This document shows, one piece after another, positions 7,558-15,773 of a DNA stretch of 64,000 nt; positions within the stretch are counted from its first letter, which is position 1, and the number at the start of each line of letters is the position of its first letter. Source of the stretch: an uncultured Bacilli bacterium (GTDB lineage Bacteria > Bacillota_I > Bacilli_A > ML615J-28 > CAG-313). The notes under the pieces were generated by a model. That model was not told the origin of the DNA, did not search any database, and was given only the letters and a program-made list of their open reading frames with translations. A program made the position numbers and the translations under genes. The stretch lies in assembly GCA_934140285.1 (NCBI GenBank), contig CAKPBI010000001.1, positions 186,001 to 250,000 on the forward strand, read 5' to 3'.

Positions 7558-8919
7558 ATGTATCAAGAACTAATCAATAAACAAAAACAATTCTTTAAAA
7601 CAAAGACAACTTATGACTATAACTTTAGAAAAGAAATGTTAAATAGCTTATATAATATGATTAAATCTAATGAAGACAAAATATGTGATGCTTTATATCA
7701 AGATTTAGGAAAAGCAAAAATGGAAGCTTACATGTGTGAAGTTGGATTAGTACTAAGTAGTATAACTTATGCTATTAAACATCTAAAATCATGGATGAAG
7801 CCAACAAGAGTAAAGGGGAATCTTTCTAATTTTCCATCAAAAAGTTATATATTAAATGATCCATATGGAGTATGTTTGATAATGTCGCCATGGAATTATC
7901 CAGTATTACTTTCTTTAGATCCCCTTATTGGTGCAATATCTGGAGGAAATACTACCATCTTAAAACTTTCAAATCATAGTCCTGCAACTTCACAATTGTT
8001 ATGTGAATTAATTAATTCAACGTTTAATGAAAAGTATATTAAAGTATTATTATTAAATACTGATGAAACTAATGAACTTTTAAAAGAACCATTTGATTTT
8101 ATTTTCTTTACTGGAAGTAAGCGAGTGGGAACCATTGTAATGTCAGCTGCTGCTAAAAATCTAACCCCTGTGTGCTTAGAACTTGGCGGCAAAAGTCCAT
8201 GTATAGTAACCAAAAATGCAAACATCGAGATTGCGGCTAAAAGAATTGCTTTTGGTAAAACAATTAATGCTGGTCAAACATGTGTAGCACCTGATTATAT
8301 ATATATTGATAAAGAAATCAAAGACGTATTTATTGAAAAACTAAAACAACAAATTACTAGTTTTTTAACAGCTAGTCCTTTAGATAATCCTAACTATCCA
8401 AAAATAATATCAAAGCATCATCTAGAACGTTTGATTTCTTTAATTGATAAGAATAAAGTCGTTTTTGGTGGAAAACACAATGATGAAAAGATAGAACCAA
8501 CCATCCTTGATAATGTTACGTTTGATGATTCCGTTATGCAAGAAGAAATCTTTGGCCCATTAATTCCCATTATTACATATAATGATTTAGAAGAAGTATA
8601 TAACACTTTATTTGAAAGAGATTATCCGCTTGCATTATATATATTTACCAACAAAAAATCAGAATACCGTGAAATAACAAAGTATTTACGCTTTGGTGGT
8701 GGTGCAATTAATGATACATTAATGCATCTTGCGAGTGAAACAATTCCTTTTGGTGGAGTTGGTAAAAGTGGAATGGGAAACTACCATGGTAAATCTACCT
8801 TTAAAACATTTACTCATGAAAAAGGAATCTTAAGGAAAAATACAAAAATTGACATTTCTTTAAGATACCACCCATATACTAAAAAGAAAGAAAAAACAAT
8901 AACAAAGATACTTAAGTAA
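7558..8919 (+). CDS. Class 3-type NAD(P)-dependent aldehyde dehydrogenase
   Basis: Oxidises aldehydes to acids. The 453-residue length, with no N-terminal extension, fits the class 3/YwdH/coniferyl-aldehyde group. Motifs in order: MSPWNYPVLLSLDPL (cofactor binding), FFTGSKRVG, the general-base segment VCLELGGKSPCIV, and the catalytic-Cys segment NAGQTCVAPDY, followed by EEIFGPLIPI. A C-terminal hydrophobic/basic tail (KKKEKTITKILK) may touch the membrane as in other class 3 enzymes. AGAGGTGG precedes the ATG and TATAAT lies at 7535-7540. The TetR-like gene follows after 11 bases and probably senses its substrate or a related stress. Confidence 0.93.
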   Translation: MYQELINKQKQFFKTKTTYDYNFRKEMLNSLYNMIKSNEDKICDALYQDLGKAKMEAYMCEVGLVLSSITYAIKHLKSWMKPTRVKGNLSNFPSKSYILNDPYGVCLIMSPWNYPVLLSLDPLIGAISGGNTTILKLSNHSPATSQLLCELINSTFNEKYIKVLLLNTDETNELLKEPFDFIFFTGSKRVGTIVMSAAAKNLTPVCLELGGKSPCIVTKNANIEIAAKRIAFGKTINAGQTCVAPDYIYIDKEIKDVFIEKLKQQITSFLTASPLDNPNYPKIISKHHLERLISLIDKNKVVFGGKHNDEKIEPTILDNVTFDDSVMQEEIFGPLIPIITYNDLEEVYNTLFERDYPLALYIFTNKKSEYREITKYLRFGGGAINDTLMHLASETIPFGGVGKSGMGNYHGKSTFKTFTHEKGILRKNTKIDISLRYHPYTKKKEKTITKILK

Positions 8920-8930
8920 GGGAGAAAAAT

Positions 8931-9443
8931 ATGAAAGAAACAACTCTTTCAAAAGAGGCAATTATTAATTCTTTTAAACAATTAATGAGAAAAAAATCAT
9001 TTGATAAAATATCAATCAGTGATATTACAAATAATTGTTATTTGAATCGACAAACATTCTATTATCACTTTCAAGATAAATATGAATTAATGAATTATAT
9101 ATATTATAATGAAATTTTTCTTCCTCTTGTTGAAAATTTGGATGAAGAAAATTATGATTATAAATTTTGTCAAATGTTTGAAAAAATGAAGAACGAACAA
9201 TATTTATATGCGAATGCACTTTCTATGAATTCTGATTATGGTTTTAAACAATATCTATTTTCTGTAATTGAAGAATTAGTTACAATTACATGTGAAAATA
9301 AAAAAACCATTGATATAAAATTTTATACCCATGGAATAGTTGGTGTAGTTATTGATTGGATTCAACTTGGAATGAATAAATCACCAAAAGAATTATCAAC
9401 GTGGTTAAAAGATACTTTAGTTAATTTTAAAAAAATGTCTTAA
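8931..9443 (+). CDS. TetR-family regulator, DhaS-like
   Basis: 170 residues. The N-terminal helix-turn-helix reads KKSFDKISISDITNNCYLNR then QTFYYHFQDKYEL, the classic TetR recognition-helix ending. The C-terminal domain with STWLKDTL near the end resembles the TetR_C_8 group seen in dihydroxyacetone-kinase regulators. It is the second gene of an aldehyde dehydrogenase operon, so a carbonyl compound is a reasonable ligand guess. Its 3' end overlaps a small minus-strand gene by 17 bases. A cluster of inverted repeats about 270 bases downstream is a candidate operator. Confidence 0.85.
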   Translation: MKETTLSKEAIINSFKQLMRKKSFDKISISDITNNCYLNRQTFYYHFQDKYELMNYIYYNEIFLPLVENLDEENYDYKFCQMFEKMKNEQYLYANALSMNSDYGFKQYLFSVIEELVTITCENKKTIDIKFYTHGIVGVVIDWIQLGMNKSPKELSTWLKDTLVNFKKMS

Positions 9444-9663
9444 AAAACCAATCTTTAATTTCATTTAAATTACCTTGATCAAGTAATATCATTAAATTTT
9501 TTTGTAATAAATCTTTTTGTAATTTTAAATTATCTTTTAACGTAGAAGCAAGACCTAGTTCAATAATGTTTCTTGCACATCTTGTTTTAGATTTAGTAAT
9601 ATTTTTTAAAATATTATCGATGTTAATGCTTATAATTATAGACTTAAAACTTTTATTTAACAT
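9427..9663 (-). CDS. Small hypothetical protein
   Basis: 78 residues, charged and helical, with no recognised domain. It is taken as real because GAGGTGAG sits six bases before the ATG and a TATAAT-like element (GATATAATATATATG) lies just upstream. Its 3' end runs 17 bases into the convergent TetR gene, so mRNA from one could interfere with the other. The helix-rich sequence (LKDNLKLQKDLLQKNLMILL) suggests a small oligomeric or partner-binding protein. Confidence 0.55.
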   Translation of the reverse strand: MLNKSFKSIIISINIDNILKNITKSKTRCARNIIELGLASTLKDNLKLQKDLLQKNLMILLDQGNLNEIKDWFFKTFF

Positions 9664-9711
9664 TGTCTCACCTCAATTACATATATATTATATCAAATTT
9701 ACCTACTTTAA

Positions 9712-9774
9712 GTAAATAGACAAATTAGTTAATTTGTCTAAAAATTCGACAAAACAAGAGGACTGTCTATTTAC
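9712..9774. promoter_or_regulatory. Cluster of inverted repeats, candidate TetR-type operator
   Basis: A 22-base palindrome (AGACAAATTA-GT-TAATTTGTCT, 9718-9739) lies inside a wider inverted repeat made of GTAAATAGACA (9712-9722) and TGTCTATTTAC (9764-9774). The half-site TGTCTA/TAGACA therefore occurs three times. It sits in the gap between the small minus-strand gene and the phasin-like operon. Confidence 0.6.
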
Positions 9775-9857
9775 AAATCTTGGATGTTATTATAAAATAT
9801 TGTTAAGAATAGACTTTATTATAAAGGATATCTTAAATAATATAGGAGGAAAATAAA

Positions 9858-10202
9858 ATGGATAATAAAAAAATTGAAGAACAAATCAAAAGTGCGGTTT
9901 ATGTAACAGTAGGTGCCGCAACAATTATGCTTGAAAAAGCAAAAGAATTAATTAATGAATTTGAACTAAAAGGGAAGGAAACATGTGAAGCTCATCAAGT
10001 TGAAAATGAAGAGTTGAAACGTAACATTCAAGAAGCATTAAAAAAAGTAGTTGATGTAAAAATTGTAAAAGAAGAAACAACTGATGAATTTATTGAAAAA
10101 ATGGATTCATTAAGTGAAGAAGAAATTGTTAAAATAAAAGAAAAACTTGAAGCAATCGAAAAAGCTAAAGAAGAAGCCCCAAGTGAAGAAGAACCAAAGT
10201 AA
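9858..10202 (+). CDS. Phasin/PhaF-like coiled-coil protein
   Basis: 114 residues, strongly acidic, with a short hydrophobic start (IKSAVYVTVGAATIMLEKAKELINEFELKGKE is the family-like region, residues 11-42) and then uninterrupted amphipathic helix, ending in a Glu-rich tail. Such proteins, annotated as polyhydroxyalkanoate granule-associated or phasin-family, are repeatedly found next to AarF/UbiB kinases in Firmicutes, as here. No PHA synthase is visible, so a storage role is doubtful; a membrane or lipid accessory role is more likely. ATAGGAGG precedes the ATG, and the kinase gene begins inside its 3' end. Confidence 0.7.
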   Translation: MDNKKIEEQIKSAVYVTVGAATIMLEKAKELINEFELKGKETCEAHQVENEELKRNIQEALKKVVDVKIVKEETTDEFIEKMDSLSEEEIVKIKEKLEAIEKAKEEAPSEEEPK

Positions 10203-11778
10203 ACATCGATTTAAAGAAATAACTAAAATATTACTAAAACATAAAATACAAAAAGGTTTAACTCCATTAAAACTACGAGAGACCATAGAAGAACTTGGAC
10301 CTACATATGTTAAGTTAGGTCAAATAATGTCAACAAGAGAAGATCTCATTCCCAAAGAATATTGTGATGAACTTTCATTACTAAAGGAGAATGTTTCTCC
10401 TCTTTCTTTTGATATTGTAAAAGAAGTAATACAAAAAGAACTAAATGCTGAAATTAATACAGTATTTTCTCAAATTAATGAAAAACCAATAGGTTCAGCA
10501 TCAATTGGTCAAGTTCATATAGCAACCCTTATGGATGGAACAAATGTTGTAATCAAGGTTATGCGACCTAATATTTTAGAAACGGTAACTAATGATTTTG
10601 CTATTTTAAAAAAGGCAGTCAAATACTTAAATCTTTTCACCAATCTTGATGATGTAGTTGATTTAAATATTATATTTGATGAAACTTTTGAAGCAATGAA
10701 ACTAGAAATGAATTTTCTAAATGAACTTTCTAATATTTTAGTGTTCACAGATAAATATAAAGATGTAAAATACATTAAACTTCCGAAGGTATACCCTAAT
10801 CTAACTACTGAACACATCTTAGTAATGGAATACATTGATGGTATAAGAATAGATGATATTGAAACTTTAAAGAAGAACGGATATAATCCAAAAGAAATAT
10901 GTGAAAAACTTGTAGAAAACTTTACCACCCAAATTATTGATGATGGAATTTTTCATGCTGATCCTCATAGTGGGAATATCCTTATTTCAGATGGGAAAAT
11001 AGTATGGTTAGACTTAGGTATGATTGGAATAATATCAAAGTATGATCAACAACTATATAAAAGAGCAATTGAAGCAGTTATAAAACATGATGTTTATGAA
11101 TTAAAAAATATAATTTTAACAATAGGAGTAACCAAAAATAATTGTAATCATGCTTTGCTTTACCAAGATATAGAATCTATGATGGCAAAATATCTTGGTA
11201 TGGATATTAGTGATATGAATATGGGAATAATCCTTCAAGATGTAATGATGATTGCAAAAAAACATCAAATTAGTCTTCCTAAAGGAGTAACACTCCTTGG
11301 TAGAAGCTTAGTTATAATTCAAAAAACAGTTGCTATACTTGATCCAAACGCTAATATAATGAAATTTTTAACCGCTCATGTAAAAGAAAATTATAAACTA
11401 GAATTAGATGTAAAAAAGAAAATTCCAGATATAGCTCGTAAATTATATGTCTCAGCCTCAAAAACATCGATGATTCCATCATCACTTTATGATTTACTAA
11501 ATCTAACCATTAAAGGTCAACGTCATACAAACATTGAGATTGTAAATTTAAAAGAAAATGTAAATAGAGGCAATAATATGGTTAATCGTTTAATTTTAGG
11601 TATTGTTGTATCTAGCATTATTTTAGCTTTAGGAATTGTTTCAGCTGCCGTTATTCTAGTAAGTAATATTAAATGGTTGAATATAATTGTCTCCATCTTT
11701 ATTATTTTCGGCATAATTTTTGTTATTTCGCTATTAATTTTTCTAGTAATTAGGACATTAAAAGATCGAAAAAAGTAG
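10183..11778 (+). CDS. ABC1/AarF/UbiB-family atypical kinase
   Basis: About 531 residues. Diagnostic motifs: the KxGQ segment YVKLGQIMSTREDLIP, the SIGQVH segment, the nucleotide-binding VVIKVMRP, the catalytic loop DGIFHADPHSGNILI and the metal-binding VWLDLGMIG (DLG in place of DFG). Two membrane helices close the protein (about 465-490 and 497-520). Family members support isoprenoid-quinone or membrane-lipid metabolism through ATPase activity. No ATG lies near the expected N-terminus. GTG at 10183 gives a sensible start just before KHRFKEITKILLKH; a TTG at 10147 is the alternative. Either overlaps the phasin-like gene, implying coupling. Confidence 0.88.
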   Translation: MKKNQSKHRFKEITKILLKHKIQKGLTPLKLRETIEELGPTYVKLGQIMSTREDLIPKEYCDELSLLKENVSPLSFDIVKEVIQKELNAEINTVFSQINEKPIGSASIGQVHIATLMDGTNVVIKVMRPNILETVTNDFAILKKAVKYLNLFTNLDDVVDLNIIFDETFEAMKLEMNFLNELSNILVFTDKYKDVKYIKLPKVYPNLTTEHILVMEYIDGIRIDDIETLKKNGYNPKEICEKLVENFTTQIIDDGIFHADPHSGNILISDGKIVWLDLGMIGIISKYDQQLYKRAIEAVIKHDVYELKNIILTIGVTKNNCNHALLYQDIESMMAKYLGMDISDMNMGIILQDVMMIAKKHQISLPKGVTLLGRSLVIIQKTVAILDPNANIMKFLTAHVKENYKLELDVKKKIPDIARKLYVSASKTSMIPSSLYDLLNLTIKGQRHTNIEIVNLKENVNRGNNMVNRLILGIVVSSIILALGIVSAAVILVSNIKWLNIIVSIFIIFGIIFVISLLIFLVIRTLKDRKK

Positions 11779-11840
11779 AAAAAATAAGTGCTTTCTAGTA
11801 TAAACTATATGCATTCTGATTGAAAATGGGTAATTTTCAC

Positions 11841-11869
11841 TTGATTTACTGTAAAAAAAATGGTATAAT
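11841..11869 (+). promoter_or_regulatory. Sigma-A promoter
   Basis: TTGATT (11841-11846), 17 bases, TATAAT (11864-11869), 26 bases before the next start codon. Confidence 0.7.
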
Positions 11870-11895
11870 ATTTCAAAAGTGAAAGGAGGAAGCAT

Positions 11896-12327
11896 ATGGA
11901 CTATATAATAAATGTAATAAAGCAACTTGATTTATTAGTTTTAATTCCTGTTTTAGTGTTACTTCTAAATTCCAAAACTAGAAACAAAACCATTAAAATG
12001 CTTGGTGTTCTAGTAGTCGTAGGTATATATCATTATGTATTTATAATGTGCCGTGATTTAGAAGTTGTCAAGATGATTATAAATATTAAACCTATGCAAA
12101 TTGTAGAGTTATGTACAACAAAAGTTAGATTTACTTCCTCTAAGGCACTCCCTGATTTTAAGAATGTAAATTTAGCAACATTGCTTCGTGCAATTGTATC
12201 TCGCATATATAGTGGCATAGTTTCACCAATCAAACAATATGTATTATGGATTCGTGAAGTATTAATTGAATTTATAAAAATTTTCAACCACAGTACTGAT
12301 ACTGATAAATTAAATTTAGCATTTTAA
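11896..12327 (+). CDS. Hypothetical membrane protein
   Basis: 143 residues, not recognised. The N-terminal half has two hydrophobic stretches (LLVLIPVLVLLL and MLGVLVVVGIYHYVFIM). The C-terminal half is amphipathic and could lie on the membrane. It has a good AAAGGAGG site, its own promoter and its own terminator, so it is a genuine single-gene unit. No motif points to a function. Confidence 0.65.
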   Translation: MDYIINVIKQLDLLVLIPVLVLLLNSKTRNKTIKMLGVLVVVGIYHYVFIMCRDLEVVKMIINIKPMQIVELCTTKVRFTSSKALPDFKNVNLATLLRAIVSRIYSGIVSPIKQYVLWIREVLIEFIKIFNHSTDTDKLNLAF

Positions 12328-12332
12328 AAACT

Positions 12333-12370
12333 AGCTTATTAAAAGGTTTCTTTTAATAGGCTTTTTTTTA
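12333..12370 (+). terminator. Intrinsic terminator
   Basis: 13-bp stem AGCTTATTAAAAG / CTTTTAATAGGCT with one T-G pair and a GTTT loop, followed by eight T. Confidence 0.88.
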
Positions 12371-12419
12371 TAAAAAAAATTAATAGTATGGTATAATAAG
12401 GAAAAAGGAGAAAAACATT

Positions 12420-12977
12420 ATGAAAATATGTCCTTATTGTTCTGCTATCAACGAAGAAAAAAACGCTATAAAATGTTGCGTATGTGGAAGAGACATCAGT
12501 GCAGAAAAAGAATATACTAAAGAAGAATTAGATGATACAAACTTGATTGATGAAATAACAACTAAAAATAAAAAGAATCAAGATAAAAAGAAATTTAAAA
12601 AAGTATTATATGTATCATTAATACCTATATTCATAATTGTTTTAATTATAGCACTTATTGCATGTGAACCTAAAGGCCATATAGATATCCCTATTAATTA
12701 TTATGAAATAAAAACCGGAGAAAAAGTAACAATTAAAGTTAATTATTATAATAAAGTAACTTCCAAAAATGTAAGAATGGAAATTACAAGTTCTTATTAT
12801 AAAGAATTAAATGAAACCTCTTTTTATTATCAAGTTGTCGATAACAATTTTGTTATAGAAGGGGTTAAAGAAGATCATCTTGTATTGACATTTACAGTAA
12901 AAGATGATGGAGAACAAAAAAAATATAATAATCAAGTTACTATTATAATTTTACCAAAGGAGTCTGTAAATGAATAG
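12420..12977 (+). CDS. Zinc-ribbon, single-pass membrane protein
   Basis: 185 residues: a four-Cys zinc ribbon at the N-terminus (CPYCSAIN and CCVCGRD), an acidic linker, a basic patch (KKNQDKKKFKK), one membrane helix near residues 62-82 and an extracellular beta-rich domain of about 100 residues. The outside domain (IPINYYEIKTGEKVTIKVNYYNK) resembles a small Ig-like or bacterial adhesion fold. A TATAAT lies at 12392-12397. The gene overlaps the next by 8 bases. Topology is clear; role is unknown. Confidence 0.7.
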   Translation: MKICPYCSAINEEKNAIKCCVCGRDISAEKEYTKEELDDTNLIDEITTKNKKNQDKKKFKKVLYVSLIPIFIIVLIIALIACEPKGHIDIPINYYEIKTGEKVTIKVNYYNKVTSKNVRMEITSSYYKELNETSFYYQVVDNNFVIEGVKEDHLVLTFTVKDDGEQKKYNNQVTIIILPKESVNE

Positions 12978-13650
12978 ATATGATGAAGATTACGATGAAT
13001 TAGAAATACCTAGTTCGAATCCCGCTATAGGTACAAATATTCGTCAATTACGAGAAGAAAAAAGATTAACCCAAAAAAGTTTTTCAGAAATGATAGACAT
13101 CCCACTAGAAGAATTACAAGGAATTGAAAAAGGAACTATCATCCCTAATGAAACATTAATAAAGAAAATGCTTCCCATTCTTAGAATTAGTTATTATGAT
13201 ATTATGACTAGGGATATTTTGAAGGAAAGAAATGAAACAACAGTAGCTATGAAAAAAAGTTCCTCAAGAGGAAGCTATGATTGGTATTATGGTAGTAGAA
13301 AAAAAGTGCTTTTGGATATCCTTTATTTAGTTGGTGTACCATTGGTTTTTGTATTAACCTTTTTGTTATTAAAACCATATCAAGACTATATTAATTCCCA
13401 AAGTGAAGAAATAATATTTACTGATGCATCAAGAGTTATATTTGCTTATCTGGCATGCTCAGCCATAAGTGGAGTTATCTTTACAATTAATATGGCAGGA
13501 AAATATCACTATCATTTTCAACTTTGGCATTTGTTTTGGATAACAACATTGTTTTGGCTAGTACTAATAGCAGGTGCTATTATTACAGTACCTTATTATA
13601 TATATACAATAATTATGTTAATAGTGAAAAGAGGAAAGAATCATTTATGA
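12970..13650 (+). CDS. Membrane-anchored XRE-type HTH protein
   Basis: 226 residues. An XRE/Cro helix-turn-helix occupies residues 20-75 (IGTNIRQLREEKRLTQKSFS, then DIPLEELQGIEKG). After a linker come three hydrophobic segments (about 115-137, 157-177 and 190-218). HTH domains joined to membrane helices are common in Firmicutes and may act as envelope-sensing regulators, but no partner or target is established here. It overlaps both neighbours by a few bases (ATGA type with the next), so it is cotranscribed with the zinc-ribbon protein and the TIM-barrel enzyme. Confidence 0.8.
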   Translation: MNRYDEDYDELEIPSSNPAIGTNIRQLREEKRLTQKSFSEMIDIPLEELQGIEKGTIIPNETLIKKMLPILRISYYDIMTRDILKERNETTVAMKKSSSRGSYDWYYGSRKKVLLDILYLVGVPLVFVLTFLLLKPYQDYINSQSEEIIFTDASRVIFAYLACSAISGVIFTINMAGKYHYHFQLWHLFWITTLFWLVLIAGAIITVPYYIYTIIMLIVKRGKNHL

Positions 13651-14459
13651 TAAGAAAATGTTTTACAATTAATCAAAATAGAACATTAGAAGAAATTAAA
13701 AGTTATGAAGACCATTTAGTTAAAACAGGTATTTTTCAAGGATGTGAAATCTTCTATCCTTATGATACCTCCAAGGAACAATATGAAAACTATGTAAAGG
13801 GAATTAAAGATTTAATGAAATATGATAACTTTGAAATAGTTTGTCATCTTCCTCATGGAATCCAAAATAACATAGCTAGTTATACAAATCTTGAAGAAAT
13901 AATGAATAGATATTATAAAGCAATAGATTTCTCGGCTATGTTTAACATAAAGAAATTAACTCTTCATCCTGGAGATTGTGATGGAACCTTAACCAAAGAA
14001 GAAGCGACCAAACTATCAATTAGCAATGTAATGAAGATGAAAGATTATGCTAAAAAATATGGTATGACAATAATGATTGAAAATTTAGTCGGAAGCAATC
14101 AGTTATGTCTTACAAAAGAAGAAATGCTTAGCTATTTATCTCATTTTAATAATGAAGTAAAACTAACATTTGATTGTGGCCATTGTAATGCTTCTCAAAC
14201 TCCATCAAAATCAGAAGTTAATGATTTTGCTAAGTTATTAAAGGATTATTTATGGCATGTTCATATTAGTGATAATAATGGTACTACTGACCAACATGGT
14301 CCAATTGGTAGTGGAAACATTGACTTTGTAAGTTATTTTCAAACACTAAAAAACATTGGATACCAAGGCTTATATAGCTCAGAAGTATTATTTAAAACTT
14401 ATGAAGATTTAATGTCAACAGCGAATAAAATAATGGAAATTGAAAAAGAATTAGAATAG
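13647..14459 (+). CDS. Sugar phosphate isomerase/epimerase-like TIM-barrel protein
   Basis: 270 residues of the xylose-isomerase-like AP endonuclease 2 superfamily (PF01261). Metal-site segments are visible: KKLTLHPGDC, IMIENLVG, LTFDCGHCNA and LWHVHISDNNG followed by GPIGSGNIDF. Such proteins isomerise or epimerise small sugars. The ATG at 13647 overlaps the XRE stop as ATGA and has AGAGGAAAG upstream; longer versions of the frame are inside the XRE gene and were rejected. The HAD gene follows 11 bases later, which suggests a shared sugar-phosphate substrate, as inference. Confidence 0.85.
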   Translation: MIRKCFTINQNRTLEEIKSYEDHLVKTGIFQGCEIFYPYDTSKEQYENYVKGIKDLMKYDNFEIVCHLPHGIQNNIASYTNLEEIMNRYYKAIDFSAMFNIKKLTLHPGDCDGTLTKEEATKLSISNVMKMKDYAKKYGMTIMIENLVGSNQLCLTKEEMLSYLSHFNNEVKLTFDCGHCNASQTPSKSEVNDFAKLLKDYLWHVHISDNNGTTDQHGPIGSGNIDFVSYFQTLKNIGYQGLYSSEVLFKTYEDLMSTANKIMEIEKELE

Positions 14460-14470
14460 GAGATTTATAT

Positions 14471-15334
14471 ATGGGGAATAAACCAATTATCGCATTAATG
14501 TATGATTTTGATAAAACATTATGTGAAAAAGATATGCAGGAATATAGTTTTATTCCAAGTATTGGAATGAGCCCGGAAGAATTTTGGGGAGAAGCAAACA
14601 AAATATCTGTTAAAAATAGCATGGATAGAATCCTTGCATATATGTACTTAATGATAAAACTAGCCAAGAAAAAAGATATTCCAATTACCAAAGAAGCTTT
14701 TAAAGAACTAGGTAAAGATGTAGTACTTCTAAGAGGTGTTAAAACTTGGTTTAAAAGGATTAGTGAGATTGCTAAAAGCGAAGGCGTAATTGTTGAACAC
14801 TATATCATTTCATCAGGACTTTCTGAAATAATCGAAGGAACTCCAATCGCAAAGTATTTTAAAAGAATCTATGCTTGTGAGTTTCACTACAATGAAAGAG
14901 GAAATGCTGACTGGGCACAACAAGCAATTAATTTTACAACAAAAACACAATTTATTTTTAGAATATCAAAAGGCGTTTTAGACACAGTTGATGACTATAC
15001 ACTTAATTCATATGTGTCAGAAAATGATCGTAGAATTCCATATCGTAATATGATATATATTGGAGATGGTTTAACGGATGTTCCTTGTATGACTGTTGTA
15101 AGAGACAGAGGTGGAGAATCAATAGCGATATATCATAAGGGTGAAGAAGATAAAGCCTATAAGCTAATTCAAGAAAATAGAGTTGGATATATTGCTTATG
15201 CTGACTATTCAAAAGATTGTGAGTTGGAAAATATTGTTAAACAACTTATAAAGAAAATGGCAATTGTAGACTATTTAGAACGTCTCCACGAACAAGAATT
15301 ACAAGAATCAAGGAAACCCCAAGGAAAAAAATAG
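14471..15334 (+). CDS. HAD-family hydrolase
   Basis: 287 residues, PF12710-like. Motif I is MYDFDKTLCEKD, motif II HYIISSGLSEI, and motif IV YIGDGLTDVPCM. Between II and IV lies a long region with YACEFHYN. The Asp-Lys-Thr form of motif I (DFDKT rather than DxDGT) is normal in the SerB-like branch. Substrate unknown. AGGAG precedes the ATG. It lies in the operon of five genes from the zinc-ribbon protein to the small zinc-ribbon membrane protein. Confidence 0.85.
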   Translation: MGNKPIIALMYDFDKTLCEKDMQEYSFIPSIGMSPEEFWGEANKISVKNSMDRILAYMYLMIKLAKKKDIPITKEAFKELGKDVVLLRGVKTWFKRISEIAKSEGVIVEHYIISSGLSEIIEGTPIAKYFKRIYACEFHYNERGNADWAQQAINFTTKTQFIFRISKGVLDTVDDYTLNSYVSENDRRIPYRNMIYIGDGLTDVPCMTVVRDRGGESIAIYHKGEEDKAYKLIQENRVGYIAYADYSKDCELENIVKQLIKKMAIVDYLERLHEQELQESRKPQGKK

Positions 15335-15345
15335 AGGAACAAATT

Positions 15346-15660
15346 ATGAAAAAATCAGAAAAAATTCAAATAATATATTTAATTATATATTTGGCAGTAT
15401 TAATTGCTGAATTAATTCTTAATGTTATCTTTCCAGGTATTATTATGTTAGCCACTTTTGGATTAACATTATTAATAGGTTTCTTGGGAATGCATTTAGT
15501 AAGAAGTTTGACAATAACTTATACTTGTCCAAAATGTCAACATAAGTTTAAAATAAATATGTTTAAAGATACATTTTCTTCAAAAAACATCAAAGGTGAA
15601 AAATTAGTTGTTTGTCCATCTTGTCATGAAAAAAACTATATACCAGGAGAATTAAATTAA
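15346..15660 (+). CDS. Small membrane protein with C-terminal zinc ribbon
   Basis: 104 residues: two hydrophobic helices (about 7-29 and 31-53), then a zinc ribbon with TCPKCQHKF and VCPSCHEKN. Last gene of the operon, directly followed by a terminator. Function unknown; it mirrors the zinc ribbon plus membrane layout of the operon's first gene. Confidence 0.7.
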   Translation: MKKSEKIQIIYLIIYLAVLIAELILNVIFPGIIMLATFGLTLLIGFLGMHLVRSLTITYTCPKCQHKFKINMFKDTFSSKNIKGEKLVVCPSCHEKNYIPGELN

Positions 15661-15687
15661 AGGCATCTAAAAGATGTCTTTTTTTTA
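15661..15687 (+). terminator. Intrinsic terminator
   Basis: AGGCATCT / AGATGTCT with an AAA loop and eight T, starting at the first base after the stop codon. Confidence 0.88.
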
Positions 15688-15700
15688 ATATTTATATTTC

Positions 15701-15729
15701 TTGACTTAAAAAAATAATTTAAGTATAAT
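15701..15729 (+). promoter_or_regulatory. Promoter of the zur-znuACB operon
   Basis: TTGACT (15701-15706), 17 bases, TATAAT (15724-15729). It sits directly upstream of the palindromic operator. Confidence 0.85.
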
Positions 15730-15734
15730 AATAT

Positions 15735-15757
15735 AAATTGAAACTGAGTTTCAATTT
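15735..15757. promoter_or_regulatory. Fur-family (probable Zur) box
   Basis: A perfect 23-base palindrome with a central G: arms AAATTGAAACT and AGTTTCAATTT. The core TGAAACT-G-AGTTTCA is a 7-1-7 repeat, as in Fur, PerR and Zur sites. It begins six bases past the -10, over the expected transcription start, so binding would block initiation. Confidence 0.85.
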
Positions 15758-15773
15758 ACAAAGGGGGAATTTT

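Noticed and set aside
10515..10928. Minus-strand 137-codon open frame inside the AarF kinase gene
   Set aside because: It is antisense to the conserved kinase core and its translation has no recognisable feature.
13010..13025. GTTCGAATCCC, resembling a tRNA T-arm
   Set aside because: It is inside a coding region, and no acceptor or anticodon arms surround it.
13524..13646. Longer start for the TIM-barrel protein
   Set aside because: The extra 41 residues lie inside the XRE gene and do not resemble the family; the ATG at 13647 has a ribosome site and an ATGA overlap.
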